DNA of 64,000 nt from Lactuca virosa (Eukaryota > Streptophyta > Magnoliopsida > Asterales > Asteraceae). This document shows, in pieces, positions 21,465 through 34,177 of this stretch; positions within the stretch are counted from its first letter, which is position 1, and the number at the start of each line of letters is the position of its first letter. The DNA is taken from positions 263,495,851 through 263,559,850 of the forward strand of contig CAKMRJ010005634.1 in the NCBI GenBank assembly GCA_928212115.1. The letters are read 5' to 3'. Below the pieces are notes generated by a model. The model had not been told where the DNA came from, searched no databases, and saw only the letters and a list, made by a program, of their open reading frames with translations. The translations under genes were made by a program, and so were the position numbers.

Positions 21465-22640
21465 ATGCCTCGCTGTTGAAATCCAAGACGTAACTGTGTT
21501 AATGAAGCACCGACGCCACCTCCGCCGCCACCTCCTCAGTTCGATGCTGCTATGTTCCAAGCAGCGGTCACGGCGGCTGTAGCGGCTACCATGTCTCATA
21601 TCAATACTCCTGGTGCTAGTGGGTCAGGAACTCGTGCACATCCTTCTAACCATGGCGAGAGTCATGGGCACTCACGAGAGTGCACTTATAAAGATTTTTC
21701 GAATGCCAAACCCAGGACCTTTAATGGGACTGGAGGAGTTATGGCATTAAGACGGTGGATTGAAAAGACAGAAGCAATTTTCGAAATTTACTCCTGTCCA
21801 GAGAGAGAAGCAAAGTCAAATTCGTTGCTTGTACCTTTTCGGATAGAGCTTTAACGTGGTGGAATGGCCATGCTAAGTCACTTACTCTGGTAGTGGCTAA
21901 CTCGATAAGCTGGGAGAACTTAAAAGCCATGCTAATGCGGGAATACTGTCCGCAAGGGAAGTTCAGAAACTCGAGCAAGAGCTCTGGGGTCTTACCATGG
22001 TTGGTTCTGATATATCAACCTATACTAGTAGATTCTGTGATCTGGAAATTCTTTGTCCGGATATGGTTGCTCCGGAGAGCAAAAAGATTGAGAGATATAT
22101 TTGGGGACTGTCGCCCCAAATTCAGTCAAGTGTCTTAGATCCGAGTCCGGTTACCTTTGACAGTGCCAAAGAGCTAGCACAATCTCTTATTGACCACGGA
22201 GCCCGTCAAAACTCAGTGGTTACTGCACCAGAACAACTGAAGGGAAACAACAACAACAACAACAATAACAACAACAACAGCAAGAAGAAAGGCTGGAACA
22301 AGAGGAAGGGCAAATCCTCTCAAGAATCCTCGAAGAAGCAACAACTAGTGGCAGTCAATGCCGCTACTGTACCTACTGTTGTTCCTGCTAACCGTTCCCC
22401 AGCTAAGCCTTACGCTGGTAATCTCCCCAAGTGCAACAAGTGCAATTTTCACCATAACGGAAATTGCCATGAAATGCACTGTCTTAACTACAACAGAAAA
22501 GGGCATACTGCCCGATTCTGTAGATCACCACCCCAACCGATTAACCAAGTACATGTCGCTAGAGTAGGTCAAGCATGCTACCAATGTGGTGATGTGGGGC
22601 ATTTCAAGAGAGATTGTCCAAAAGTTGTTAAATGTCGGTG
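21465..22640 (+). pseudogene. gag: gag of element E, broken
   Basis: Starts MPRC followed at once by TGA (21477-21479); the frame then continues with a Pro run and the same capsid sequence as A (ECTYKDFSNAKPRTFNGTGG). Frameshifts lie near 21830 and 21965. The last segment (21997 on) has an Asn run encoded by an AAC microsatellite (22246-22281), a basic linker and zinc knuckles CNKCNFHHNGNC, CLNYNRKGHTARFC (second Cys is Tyr) and CYQCGDVGHFKRDC. The Tyr change should break metal binding. Confidence 0.85.
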
Positions 22641-24640
22641 GGGTTGGGAGAATTTTAGCCTTGGGTCACGAAGAAGCGATAGCAGACCCTGCAGTGGTCA
22701 CGGGTACGTTCCTTCTCAACAACACTTATGCATGCATTCTATTTGATTGTGGTGCTGAGAAGAGCTTTGTGAGCCATAATTTCAAACACTTACTAAATCA
22801 AAACTCCCAACCACTAAAAGAAACATTCACAGTCGAAATGGCTAATGGGAAATCCGAATCCACCAACGATATATACATAGGATGTACTCTTACCTTGAAT
22901 AACTTTTCTTTCCCAATAGACCTTATGTCGGTCTCTATCAAAAGTTTCGACGTCATAATAGGTATGGATTGGTTGTGCCCTAACCATGCTGACATCCTAT
23001 ACTATGAAAGAGCCATTCGTCTGAACTTGCCAACTAACAAACCTCTTGTTATTTACAGCGACAAACCCGGAACGAACCTCCAGATCATTTCTTGCATCAA
23101 GGCACAGAAGTACCTTCGCAAAGAGTACTGTGCTTTCTTAGCTCACGTGGTAGACAAAAAGCAAGAAGTGAAAGATATCGCGAGCATTCCTGAGGTCTGC
23201 AACTTTCCCGACATTTTTCCCGATGATCTTCCAGGAGTGCCTCCCGAATGACAAGTCGAGTTCAGAATCGACTTAATCCCTGGGGCTACCCCTGTAGCCA
23301 AATCTCCCTATCGTCTTGCACCTTCTGAAATGCAGGAATTATCCAGCCAGCTTAACGAACTCCTTAACAAAGGTTTCATAAGACCAAGCTTCTCACCCTG
23401 GGGAGCACCGGTTTTGTTCGTGAAGAAGAAGGATGGATCATTTCGTATGTGCATAGACTACCGCGAGCTGAATAAACTTACCATTAAGAATCAATACCCT
23501 ATGCCTCGCATTGACGATCTGTTCGACCAACTTCAAGGTGCGAGCTACTTCTCAAAAATAGACTTAAGATCCGGGTATCACCAGTTACTGATTTTGGAGG
23601 ATGACATTCCCAAAACCGCGTTCAGAAATCGTTATGGTTATTATGAGTTCGTAGTGATGTCATTCGGATTGACGAATGCACCTGCTGTGTTCATGGATCT
23701 AATGAACAGAGTGTGTCGTCCATTCCTGGACAAATTCGTCATAGTCTTCATTGACGACATCCTTATCTACTCAAGAAGTGAAGAGGAACATGGCCAACAT
23801 CTTCGTCAAGTATTGCAAACTCTTAGATCAGAGAAACTCTATGCGAAGTTTTCAAAGTGTGAATTTTGGATCAGGAAGGTTGATTTCCTAGGTCACGTGG
23901 TCAGTTCAGAAGGAATACACGTCGACCCTTCCAAAATAAAGGCAATTGAAAACTGGTGAGCACCCAAAACACCTACATAAATCCGTCAATTCTTAGGTCT
24001 TGCTGGCTATTATCGCAGATTCATCCAGAATTTCTCTCGAATAGCTAAGCCTCTTACCACCCTGACGCAAAAGGGTGTAACTTTTAGCTGGGGAGAAAAG
24101 CAAGAAACAGCGTTCCAAAAGCTGAAACGAGCTTTGTGTAGTGCACCGATCATGTCTCTTCCTAAAGGGACAGAGGATTTTGTAGTGTACTGTGATGCTT
24201 CTAATCAAGGGCTTGGATGTGTTCTTATGCAAAGAGGAAAGGTTATATCATATGCCTCAAGACAGCTAAAGACACATGAAGTCAACTATACAACACATGA
24301 CCTTGAACTAGGAGCAGTGGTATTTGCTCTAAAGATCTGGAGACATTACTTATATGGCACGAAATGCACAGTATTCACGGACCATAAAAGTCTCCAGCAT
24401 ATCTTCGATCAGAAAGAGCTGAACATGAGACAATGACGATGGTTGGAGCTACTAAACGACTATGATTGTGAGATTCTTTATCACCCTGGTAAAGCTAACG
24501 TAGTAGCTGATTCCCTTAGCAGAAAAGAATACTCGGGATGCCGAGTAAAGTCGTTGTCCATGACAATCCATTCACATTTATCTACACAGATCAGAGAGGC
24601 TCAACTCGAGGCCTTAAAACCTGAAAATGTAGCAAAGTGA
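22641..24640 (+). pseudogene. pol: protease, reverse transcriptase and RNase H of element E
   Basis: The protease active site reads LFDCGAEKSF (around 22740), so the family D-S-G is D-C-G. Then come IIGMDWL and a TGA at 23249. RT is open 23330-23959 with MCIDYRELNKL, LRSGYHQL and FIDD (23747-23758), ending in TGA at 23957. RNase H is open 24134-24436 (YCDASNQGLG, THDLELGAVVFALK) and ends in TGA at 24434. The tether region continues to TGA near 24638. It is better preserved than A but still has at least four in-frame stops. Confidence 0.87.
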
Positions 24641-25963
24641 AACCTTGAGAGGAATGGATAAAAACTTCAAAGTCAGGGATGATGGAGTCTATTGTTTCAT
24701 GAACCGGATTTGGACACCAAAGTTCGGTGGTTACAGAGACGTGGTTATGAATGAAGCACACAAAACCCGATACTCCATTCATCCACGTTCAGACAAGATA
24801 TATATGGACCTCAAGAAACTATACTGGTGGCCTAACATGAAGGCTGAAATTGCTACCTTTGTGGGCAAGTTCCTTACTTGTGCCAAAGTCAGTAGAATAC
24901 CATCAACCTTCTGGTTTATTGCGGGTGGTTATGATACTATTTTTTGTAATAGTCGATAGATTAACCAAATCCGCACACTTCTTACCAATCAAAGAGACCG
25001 ACAAGATGGAGAAACTAACAAGAACTTATCTCAAGGAAATCGTTAGACTGCATGGTGTGCCAATATCTATTATTTCTGAACGAGATAGTAGATTCACTTC
25101 TCGTTTCTGGCAGTATTTACAAAAATCTTTGGGAACTAGGCTGGACATGAGTACAGCCTAACATCCACAAACTGACAGACAAAGTGAGAGGATGATTCAT
25201 ACTCTAGAAGATATGTTGCGAGCTTGCGTGATACATTTTGGAAAGGCATGGGATACTCATTTACCCCTTGTCGAATTCTCTTACAATAATAGTTATCAAA
25301 CTAGCATAAAGTCTGCTCCTTTCGAAGCTCTCTATGGCCGCAAGTGCAGATCACCTCTGTGCTGGGCTGAAGTGGGTGACACACAGGTAGCTAGAAGTCA
25401 AGTTCCTGACGGTACCCTCACTGGTCCGGAAATCATTCGTGAAACTACGGAGAAAATTGTACAAATCCGGGAGCGACTTAAAGCTTCCAGAGATAGACAG
25501 AAAACCTACGCTGACAAAAGAAGAAAACCTTTGGAATTCCAGGTTGGTGACCGCGTCATGTTGAAGGTCTCACCCTGGAAGGGCATGATACACTTTGGAA
25601 AGCGTGACAAGCTGAATCCAAGGTACATAGGACCATTCGAGATTCTTACTAGAATCGGTCCAGTAGCTTACAAACTCCGACTACCTCAAGAACTAAGTAA
25701 CATACATCCTGTTTTCCACGTTTTCGAACTTGAAAAAGTGTCTGTCCGACAAGAATCTTGTAATTCCACTTGACGAAATTGAGATCGACGAGAGCCTCAA
25801 CTTCGTGGAAGAACCAGTAGAGATCATGGACCGAGAGGTCAAGCAAACGAAGCAAAGTCGTATTCCTATAGTGAAGGTTCGCTGGAATGCCAAGCGGGGA
25901 GCTGAATTCACTTGGGAGCGCGAGGATCAAATGAAACTAAAATATCCTCATCTTTTTGCTTAA
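24641..25963 (+). pseudogene. pol: integrase and chromodomain-like tail of element E
   Basis: The integrase zinc domain has WWPNMK but FLTCAKV where A has CLTCAKV, losing a metal ligand. Compared with element A about 80-90 bases are missing near 24900, removing the MDFITK segment that holds the first acidic catalytic residue. Later motifs remain: RLTKSAHFLP, ERDSRFTSRF, LEDMLRACVI, GPFEI. A TAA at 25159 and a frameshift near 25725 break the rest. The chromodomain-like tail (RWNAKRGAEFTWERE) ends at 25963. Confidence 0.85.
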
Positions 25964-26015
25964 TTATTTGTAATTGCTTAATTGCTTAAACTCTAATTTC
26001 GGGACGAAATTCTCT

Positions 26016-26030
26016 CTAACGGGGGGATAA
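26016..26030 (+). promoter_or_regulatory. polypurine tract of element E
   Basis: CTAACGGGGGGATAA, three bases before the LTR start. It matches the tract of element A. Confidence 0.7.
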
Positions 26031-26224
26031 AATGTGACAACCCAAAATTTCTATCTTGTACAGTCATTCAATTCAATCACAGTCAGACTCATTTCTGCTA
26101 TCTTTTAGCATTGTTTAGGGAATGTTTGAGTGTTCTAAGCCTAGTACATTAAAGGTTTGGGTTTAGGGATGAGTTAACTTAGGTTCATCGGTTTGCATTC
26201 GGGCCAAACACTCCATCAAGAGGA

Positions 26225-26260
26225 GTGTACGGCAATACACATGAGTGTACGGGCGTACAC
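26225..26260. repeat. palindrome cluster upstream of the TATA box, LTR E
   Basis: GTGTACGGCAATACAC (26225-26240) and GTGTACGGGCGTACAC (26245-26260), 25-60 bp upstream of TATATATAA. Same placement as in LTR A but with A.T replacing G.C at the fifth and twelfth positions. Confidence 0.8.
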
Positions 26261-26645
26261 CCAAGGTGGTCGTAAACCCAAACATATATATAAGCTTTTC
26301 CTTCATTTCTTCACACTTTCTCACACTTTCACTTCAAGAAATCCGATTCTCTCTCAACTATCATCAAGTTTTACACCTTAATCTTCAAAGATGTAAGTAT
26401 TCCTTCCATTGATTAGTTGATACATGGCTTTATCTAATGAAGATCCATGTTTTCATCCATGAAATCTTCTCTTTTGGTTAGATCTTCAAGTCTTCTTCAC
26501 TTTCACCAAGAACACCTACTTGTTCTTGGGCCGTTAACTCCTTAGAAGCCTTCAAAAGTGTGAGTATCTCTTCTATTTGCTAGTTAAGCTTGAGAAACAC
26601 TTGATTCCTAGCCTTGATTCGTCATCTAATGCATGAACACCAAGG

Positions 26646-26870
26646 GTGTACGGCCGTACACACCTCATATGGCCGTAAACCCTTGTTTAGTGCATGTATT
26701 GGCCTCAAACTCACCTTATGTTCCAACATAAGATCATAAACACTTAATGGATGCTAGTTAGGGCCATAAACACCCCCTTTTGCGTACTTCTTCCATTAGT
26801 GTACGGCCGTACACTCCAGTACACTTATGGGCCGTACACCACAATGGCCGTACACACCTTGGCCGTACAC
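26646..26870. repeat. palindrome cluster in the transcribed leader, LTR E
   Basis: Two perfect 16-bp palindromes GTGTACGGCCGTACAC (26646-26661 and 26799-26814), with three half-sites GGCCGTACAC at about 26830, 26846 and 26861. Confidence 0.85.
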
Positions 26871-28670
26871 ACCTTTGTGTGACCATAAACCCCTTTAATG
26901 CAATCACATGTGATTGTAACACTTCAATTCAAGTGTTTCCTAGTCCCTAAATTGGTTTCCTATCATAATTAGTTGTTATATACACTAAGTATATCCATAT
27001 ATGTGTCATTATATGCTTAATAGGATCCGTTTGTGCTCGAGACTTCACTTGACACTTAGCATCCTATATCGACCTTTCACTCGAATCACTCACTACAAGT
27101 GAGTTCATACCCCCATATTTTCATAGTTTTTACTGTTTTAAGAGGGGAATACAAGTCTAACACAAACATCTTGTGTTATAAACAAATGGTTTCAAATATC
27201 TTATCAAAATGGATTTCAGTTATCATCAAATCAAATGGTTTTCAATGATTGTATCAAAACGACATCAAGTCACCAAAATGAATTTCAAAATATAAAACTT
27301 CTTTTAAATGTTTTTATAAACTTATATTTCTCCCATAAATCATACTTGTATATATATATTTATATAAATAAGATTTAAAAGGCTTAGGACTGATAACCCA
27401 CTGTGGTTCCTTTTCCTTGTTTGGATGTGGGATTATAAGCATCAGTTATTTGTACGAGTGTGATTTAAATTTTACTTATATATATTTGTATATGTATACA
27501 AGTATAACAGTTAATTCGTTAAGTTCAATTACCCTTTGTAACATGTTGAGCAAGGGGTTGCATTCACGAATACTCGATATCAATTCAGAAAGTACATATA
27601 AATTATAATAGGTATAATTTATGATTCACGGAACATTAATTCACGATTCAAGTATACTAAAGTACATTGTTTTACAAGAACAAAGGTTTGATTCAAAACT
27701 ATTCAAGGGTATACATCTTTCAGATACATGTTAAGAATACTAATTCAAGAACACACTATCAATCATTTATTTCAGAATGATTGGGTTTTCATAGCTATTA
27801 TACATGTAACGTTTATATGCTTTTTATGAGTCATTTGATACAGGTTGTTTAATTAATTTAAACAATATAGTTAAAGTCCTGACATTATAACCAGAATCTC
27901 CAGCCGGGGATCGAAACAATGTGTGTATAGATCTATATTGGGATTGACAACCCCACACTCAGACTGCTAGCTATAGTCAGGCATACACGCCTACGAGTGA
28001 CAGTTGTTATCAACAGCTTTCAGCGCATTCATAACGTTGGGTCAGGCCATCTAGTCAGTATGGTTATAATAACTCATTAAAAAGATATTAACAATATGTT
28101 AGTGTATAAATAACTAAACATAAGTACATTTTCAAAGTACTAGTTTACAAGATACAATTTACACTATTACATTACAGTTTACAATAACAGTGATGAAACT
28201 AGATACAATCTCAGATACAAGTTTACAAAAGGATTACAAATACAGAACATTGGTTTACAAATTGTATAGTTTTATGTAACTAAAACTAGTTTTCATATAC
28301 AGCAGAAAATATAGGATTTTCTGGAACAGTTTACTTATTCAAGAAACAGATAACATTCATTCAAACATAAATACTTATGCACTTACTCAACTTTATGTTG
28401 ATACTCTCTTTTCAAATTACTTGTATTCTCAGGGAACCAGTAGACAGGTACTCCCCGTGCTTTTGAGAAGATGGAGCTATTTATGTCTTGTCTTCTTCTT
28501 TTGTATAACTATTTGGTTTCAGTATACAATGATGAAACACATGTAAATACTTATACTTTTTAAATACAGTGGTTGTTTGTACTCTGATTACTATAATGCA
28601 TGTGTTGTGATACTACAAATGAAGTCCTCCACCCCCGGACGTTTTCGTCGTCTGGTTTGGGGGTGTGACA

Positions 28671-29069
28671 GTTACCTAAACTATAAATAGGACCCCTTGT
28701 ATATCAAATTTCGTTAATACCTTTACCTAAAAGCTTATGAAGAAATTTAATATCCCTCTTATCTCTCGCTTCTTTATTCTAGGGTTTCTAGGGTTTTAGG
28801 TGTGAGCAATTAGAGGCATCATACTTTTGATGCTTGCTTTCTAAAGGCACAATGAAAAGGATCAAATATTTATTTTATATAATAAATCTAAAGGTATGTA
28901 AACCCTAATTTATGAATTTAGATTTCCGTAGATTTCCTTTAGGGTTCTTGAAGTTCATAGTATGTTGCTATCAATTAGAGAAAACATAGATCCTTTTATA
29001 GTTTGCATGTGAACTTATATGTTAAGATTTTCCACTTTACATGTTTTTGATAATCTTTAAAACTCATCA
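28671..29069 (+). repeat. partial copia-type LTR (left copy of duplicated unit)
   Basis: Matches the 3' part of the LTR at 37854-38819 nearly base for base, including TATAAATAG (28682) and the ending AAAACTCATCA. Its 5' part is absent because gypsy E ends at 28670. Confidence 0.8.
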
Positions 29070-30747
29070 GTTATATCATCATATATGGATATAAGGTATC
29101 CAAGACTTCCTCGAAGTCAGGAATAATTATTCCTAATAATAGGTCCTTTTAGAGTGTATAATTTCTGGTCTCTCAAGACATGAAATCATTAATTGAAATT
29201 CTATATATGGAATGTTATTGTTTTTGAAATCATCAAGAAAATGATGATTCATGGTAATGAGATGGATTATTCTTCTACAAAATTTTAACAAATTCATTTA
29301 GTGTTTTCAATATTTTAATCTTCAATAATTAATACCTTTTACCCTTTTAGTTTCTAAAAAATTAATTATCAAAGTCTAGGATCCAAGTTGCAAAACAATT
29401 AAATGGTTAGGTATCCTTTATCCCATTCTTTTTTAATAAAACTAGATAGATATTGATTATCAGTTATATACTAATATATAATTTTTAGATTTATGGGATC
29501 GTTAATAACAAAGTTTAATAGACACGTTTGATCCCATCTATGTCTCATATCTTTCTTGCTTATGTATGCTTTATCACAAAACGTTTTCGATTAAATAAAC
29601 CAATTTGAAAAACTTATGTACTCGAGCAATAACTTGGTTATAGAAATCGCTAATACACCCCGACCATCAAAAGATAACACTAAGCGGTTAGTTATCCTTA
29701 ATCCCACTAGTGTATCAAGAGATGTACGAGTGTTATTCAAAACGGATTGCCTAGATTTATGGTTTTAAAGGGTCTTTGATGTTTTTATAATTATAGTTTA
29801 AAAAAAATATTATATCATGGTTATTGCATGCATCCAATAAGTCATGGTATACTTTTAAAAATCTCATTTTATATAAAACCACATTTTAACAAAGTTCTTT
29901 TATAAAACCCGATTTTATATAATTAAAGCGACCAAATTTAAAACTTAATAACTAGTATTAAGTTTTATCGTTTGAGCGCTTTTATTACATTTATAAACCT
30001 TTTAATAAAACTTACTTTTATAATATATGATTTTGGAGTTTGGTAAGTTTATAAAATCCTAATTTTAACAGTATACAGTTTTAATTGACGAAATTTATTG
30101 TATGCTACCGTTACTAGTTTTAAATAATAAAGTTTGTTTTATTTTTAAAACCTTTTTGCAATCTTATCTTAAATGAAAAAAAAATTAAAACCAAACTCAT
30201 TTTTGATGTTATTTATGTTTAAAATATTATTTTTCATGTGATAACTAATTTATCAAACAAAACATGATATAGATAAAAAAAATTAAACCACATAAACATG
30301 CAAAAACATATGTGCATAAACCAATTAAAAACTAGTGACATTTTAGTGAGCCATCACAAAACATATCAAGTTCATTACTAAATGGACATTAAGGGACCTT
30401 TATGTCTTCAACTTGTTGCAATATGTCATCCCGTTTACTTTGACAACTCCAAGTTCTAAAACTACATAATTTTATTAAAGTTAAGAAAACTTTTTATAAA
30501 ATCATGGATTGACATTTGATCTTCCAAAATAGTCTTCATCTTTATCCTGTTACATTTTTATAAAACCAAACTATTTCTAATACTAATATATTACTTACAA
30601 AAATAAAAAATAAAAATAAAAACTTTCTATTTAATTATTACTTATCATATGAATAAATAAATTATTACAATCATTTTAAACAAATCAATACATGCAATAA
30701 CACGAAAGGTCCGTGGCTAGTTTATTCACATCATACACACACACGCT

Positions 30748-30782
<35 letters not shown>
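29070..30782 (+). repeat. non-coding internal segment, left copy of duplicated unit
   Basis: Very AT-rich, with no ORF worth calling. Starts with a degenerate primer-site-like TTATATCATCA one base after the LTR end and finishes in a TA microsatellite (about 30749-30784). Nearly identical, apart from small indels, to 38820-40542. It could be the leader of a non-autonomous copia derivative. Confidence 0.7.
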
Positions 30783-30788
<6 letters not shown>

Positions 30789-31001
30789 TCAAAATTATAT
30801 AAAACGGCATTTTTTTTGTAAGACAATTTTTATGATTAAAAATACACATGTAAACTTCTAGTCATAAAATTAATAATTATAAACATTCTAAAGTAGTCAA
30901 AGAAAATATGTATGGATTTTCTTACAAAAAGAAAACCATCCATGTTTTCCTAAAACAAATGTATTATCAGCTTATCAAAATATAACCAAGCTTGTAAAAA
31001 T

Positions 31002-31500
31002 GGCTCTAATACCAATTGTATGGTTTTTATTCAAAAATAGTCTAATTATAGTGACAAATTCGATGTAATTAGCAATAGAAGCATTTTGGATTTTGAATAA
31101 ATTAAAACCATTTTAATCCAACAAGGATCATTTTTCAAAGCTTGGAAATAATAATATATAACCAAAGGAAAGAAGAAGTTTACAACCTTTAAAGACTTTG
31201 GTTCCTTTTGCTAACCAGTAAGTTGATGAAGATGACATTGTAACTCCAAGAATAATCCCTCTATAATATATCCACCAAAGGAAGAATAATCTACCATAGA
31301 TGCTAGTGTTCACTTGTTTGTTAGTTGTTCTTAAGCCTTAGAAGTATATACCAAATATACCTTCAAAGGAGAAGCGAATAAGAGTCTTGAGTCTTACACC
31401 AAAATTGAAGAAAAAAAGAGTGGGGAGAGCCTCTTTACTTACGAATAAGAGAAAAAGTGAACCAAAAACTAACTCATTTTTGTTACTCTCTCTTCCTTTT
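31002..31500 (-). repeat. probable minus-strand copia LTR remnant with primer site
   Basis: GGCTCTAATACCA (31002-31014) is the reverse complement of the initiator-Met primer site with one change. It is followed by TGTATGG, as expected for an LTR end on the minus strand. The far boundary is not clear; 31500 is approximate. No coding sequence accompanies it. Confidence 0.45.
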
Positions 31501-32463
31501 AAGGATTTGTATATGCTAGGCCAACCGTGACGCAGTCAGGGACTGACCAAGGTACGTTGGGAAGATTCATCGCGATGGTTTTGACTGATCAGGACAAAGG
31601 CACGACAAAGGTCTCGCCACGGTGCATTCATCGTTTACTGTTAGTTTTTGAGCATTGACTATTGACCAAGTTTTACTTTTGTAAATTATTGGTAAAAGTG
31701 CATCTAAGACCATTTGATTAAGGGCAAAATGGTCTTTTACCCTAAAGAAGGATGTTTAAAGTGAAAAGCTCGATAGAAGAGTTAGTTAGATTTTATACCA
31801 TAATTATTGAAATACGGTTAATTATCTATGTAGTGGTTCGAGATACTATTACAACTGCTTAGCCATTTGTGGATTGTCGTATTAGTCATTGAGGTGTGTT
31901 CTCGCGAACTTACTTACTACGTACATTATATGTTGTATATCAGCTAGACTAGACACACACCTCTTAGAGGGAATCTAGTAGAATAACGGTCATGAGATAC
32001 ATCTTAGAAGAATGTGGTGAATACCAGGTCAACTAGAGATAGGCCTCCCAAAGGGAATCTAGTGGATTGTGGTCAGTTATGTTAGCATGCTAATATGTTT
32101 TATTTGTATAGTTATGTTCTTATATGTAAGATTTAAAATTCATAGCATTTGTATAGTGATTAACTTTTGTTCTTACTCACTAAGTCGTAGGCTTACAATT
32201 GTTACTTTATGTTTTTGTTGCAGGTCATTCTAGTGCGAAGGGCAAGGAGTTGGCATGATTGGAGGATCTACAAAATTCTCGGGGCATGGCATCTATCTAT
32301 GTTTATCTTTTATGTAATAAATTTCAAAACAAAAACTTAGCTTCGACATTTCATTGTTTTTTATGATATCATGGCTTTGAGTGTTATGGATGGAAACTCT
32401 TATTTTGTGAAATGTTATATTTTTTTTAAAAAAAAATTATAAGTGAATTTTTGGGATGTAACA
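31500..32463 (+). repeat. fragment resembling the 3' part of a gypsy LTR
   Basis: Contains ACTCACTAAG...GCTTAC and a CAGGT stretch like those in the LTRs of G and H read on their coding strand, and closes with GGGATGTAACA. The start is approximate. No TSD or partner LTR was found. Confidence 0.4.
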
Positions 32464-32813
32464 CATATAAACCCTAATCTGTATCAAACTCCAACATTGA
32501 AAATACCACATTCAAAGTAACTTTTGGCCTATATAGAACCTTTGATGTATCAATAACATATCTACAATTCATTCTCGAAAACATAGTTTTATTTGGTGAC
32601 AAAGAACAAATGATATTGACAATGATCATGAAGAGCTTCTTGCACATGTGAATGGTATCATTCAATTTCTTGTAGATCCCATAATGTTTATCTCAACACA
32701 TACATGTGTTGTTATTATATGCATTCTTTCGATGATGTGGTATTTCTAACAGATGATTCAAATCAAGAAAATATTTTTGAAATCATTTACTACACTTAAT
32801 CAAACGTGCAAAC
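32464..32813. repeat. dispersed repeat, copy 1 (inverted copy at 55330-55690)
   Basis: About 350 bp from CATATAAACCCTAATCTG to AATCAAACGTGCAA. The reverse complement recurs at 55330-55690 with scattered differences. The minus strand has a 63-codon ORF (32474-32665) with no motif I can name. Confidence 0.75.
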
Positions 32814-33048
32814 AAAAAATTATTTGCCTAGAAAGTCATAAAAATCCAATAAGCTAATTACGACCGGAGTTACCTGGTTGACGCTGCAACAAGAAGACCA
32901 CGCGAGGACTGGACTATATTCTAGGTCTCCATTGCAAAGAATGATCAACTGATCATTTTGATAAGATTCAAAAGATCCATGTGATTTAGAAGGTACGGAC
33001 AAAATCTTTGATTTAGGTTTTTTTTTCTCAGCGGGAAGTGATTTTAAC

Positions 33049-33172
33049 ATATAACAATAATTGATTATAAAATATTAAAAATGTCAGAAGAAAAAAAGGA
33101 TTTAGTTAAATTTGATTTTGCAAAGTTCATAAAGGGTAATTGTGATATTTAAAATTTAGGTGAGACAAATAT
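33049..33172 (+). repeat. left-copy segment of duplicated unit, before the solo LTR
   Basis: TTGATTATAAAATATTAAAAA and the following sequence match 40550-40660. The match is interrupted at 33173 by a gypsy LTR and resumes at 36400. Confidence 0.75.
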
Positions 33173-34177
33173 TGTCACACCCCCGAACCAGACGGAGGAA
33201 ACGTCCGAGGGCTCGCGTGACTTAAATTGAAATATCATCACAATGAATATACATGAAACATAACACATTCATCACCAAACATTACATAGTACAACTGACA
33301 TTGTTTACATCAAGTACATGGTTTACATTACATGATCCCAAAATATAAAGTGTTTGGTGATTAGCAACTACAAAAGAAACTTTCAACACACTGGATGCTT
33401 CCTCGTTCTAACGATTACCTGAGAATACAAGTTATTTTGAAAACAGTCAACATATATAATGTTGGTGAGTTCATAAGTATGTTTGATGTAAAATAGTTTA
33501 TGTCGTTCGTAAAACCCAGAAAATCCGATATTTTCTGTAATAAGACTTTTCATGAAAATGTTGTGATGATCCTGTAAGTATATGCGTGAATGATTTCAAA
33601 ACGTGTATAAATGAGAAGTTTTGCATTATACTTTTTGAAAGTACAAGTGAGTAAGATTGGTTTCCCCGGAAAACCCAATGTTTTCCGATAAAATATTATG
33701 ATTGTTTTGTATTATTGTATCGTCACAGCGAATGAATATGATTTCCCCTGATTACTTAGATGGTATTGGATCTCTATGTGAGTCGTTATAACCATGCATG
33801 ATAATGACTAGTTCGTCTGTCTTGGCATTCTAATGAACACCAGAATTGATCTTAAGATTTTGTCACCTTAGACTGGCTGAGTCTAACTGTAGCAAACAGC
33901 TTAGGTGTGGGGGAGTCACCACCGTATAGATCTATACACAAACTCTCGCTCTCCCTCCAGGAGACTTTGATTACAACTACAGACTACGACCGAAACTTAT
34001 TGGTGTCGCCCGTTATTACTCACTTAATCCAAATGAATTTGATTTACCTTGATTAATGACCTGATTTTAGTTTACTTGAAGAGAAGGTAAGCCTAACAGA
34101 CGAGGAGAAGAGGACTACTAGGCCCTACTAATTACGTATGTTATTTAAGGCTGTCGAGTATATACGAAAGGCGCGTT

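Larger units (their letters stand above)
20797..28670 (+). mobile_element. Ty3/gypsy element E, same family as A, 5' truncated
   Basis: Upstream-ORF remnant, gag, pol, polypurine tract and 3' LTR, collinear with element A. Its 5' LTR and leader are absent, replaced by copia D. The right end abuts a copia-type LTR fragment at 28671, so E was inserted in that repeat. Confidence 0.88.
26033..28670 (+). repeat. 3' LTR of element E (gypsy)
   Basis: 2638 bp, from TGTGACAACCC to GGGGGTGTGACA. Collinear with LTR A (6495-9137). TATA box TATATATAA at 26285-26293. Palindromic GTGTACGGCCGTACAC motifs lie before and after the TATA box. Confidence 0.88.
30783..33048. repeat. mosaic of repeat fragments inserted in the left copy
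   Basis: This block is absent at the matching point of the right copy (after 40542). It contains a reversed copia primer site and LTR start (31002 on), a + oriented gypsy-type LTR end (to ~32463) and a dispersed 350-bp repeat (32464-32813). The remaining ~230 bp hold nothing I recognise; a short ORF on the minus strand (32820-33050) has no known motif. Confidence 0.6.
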
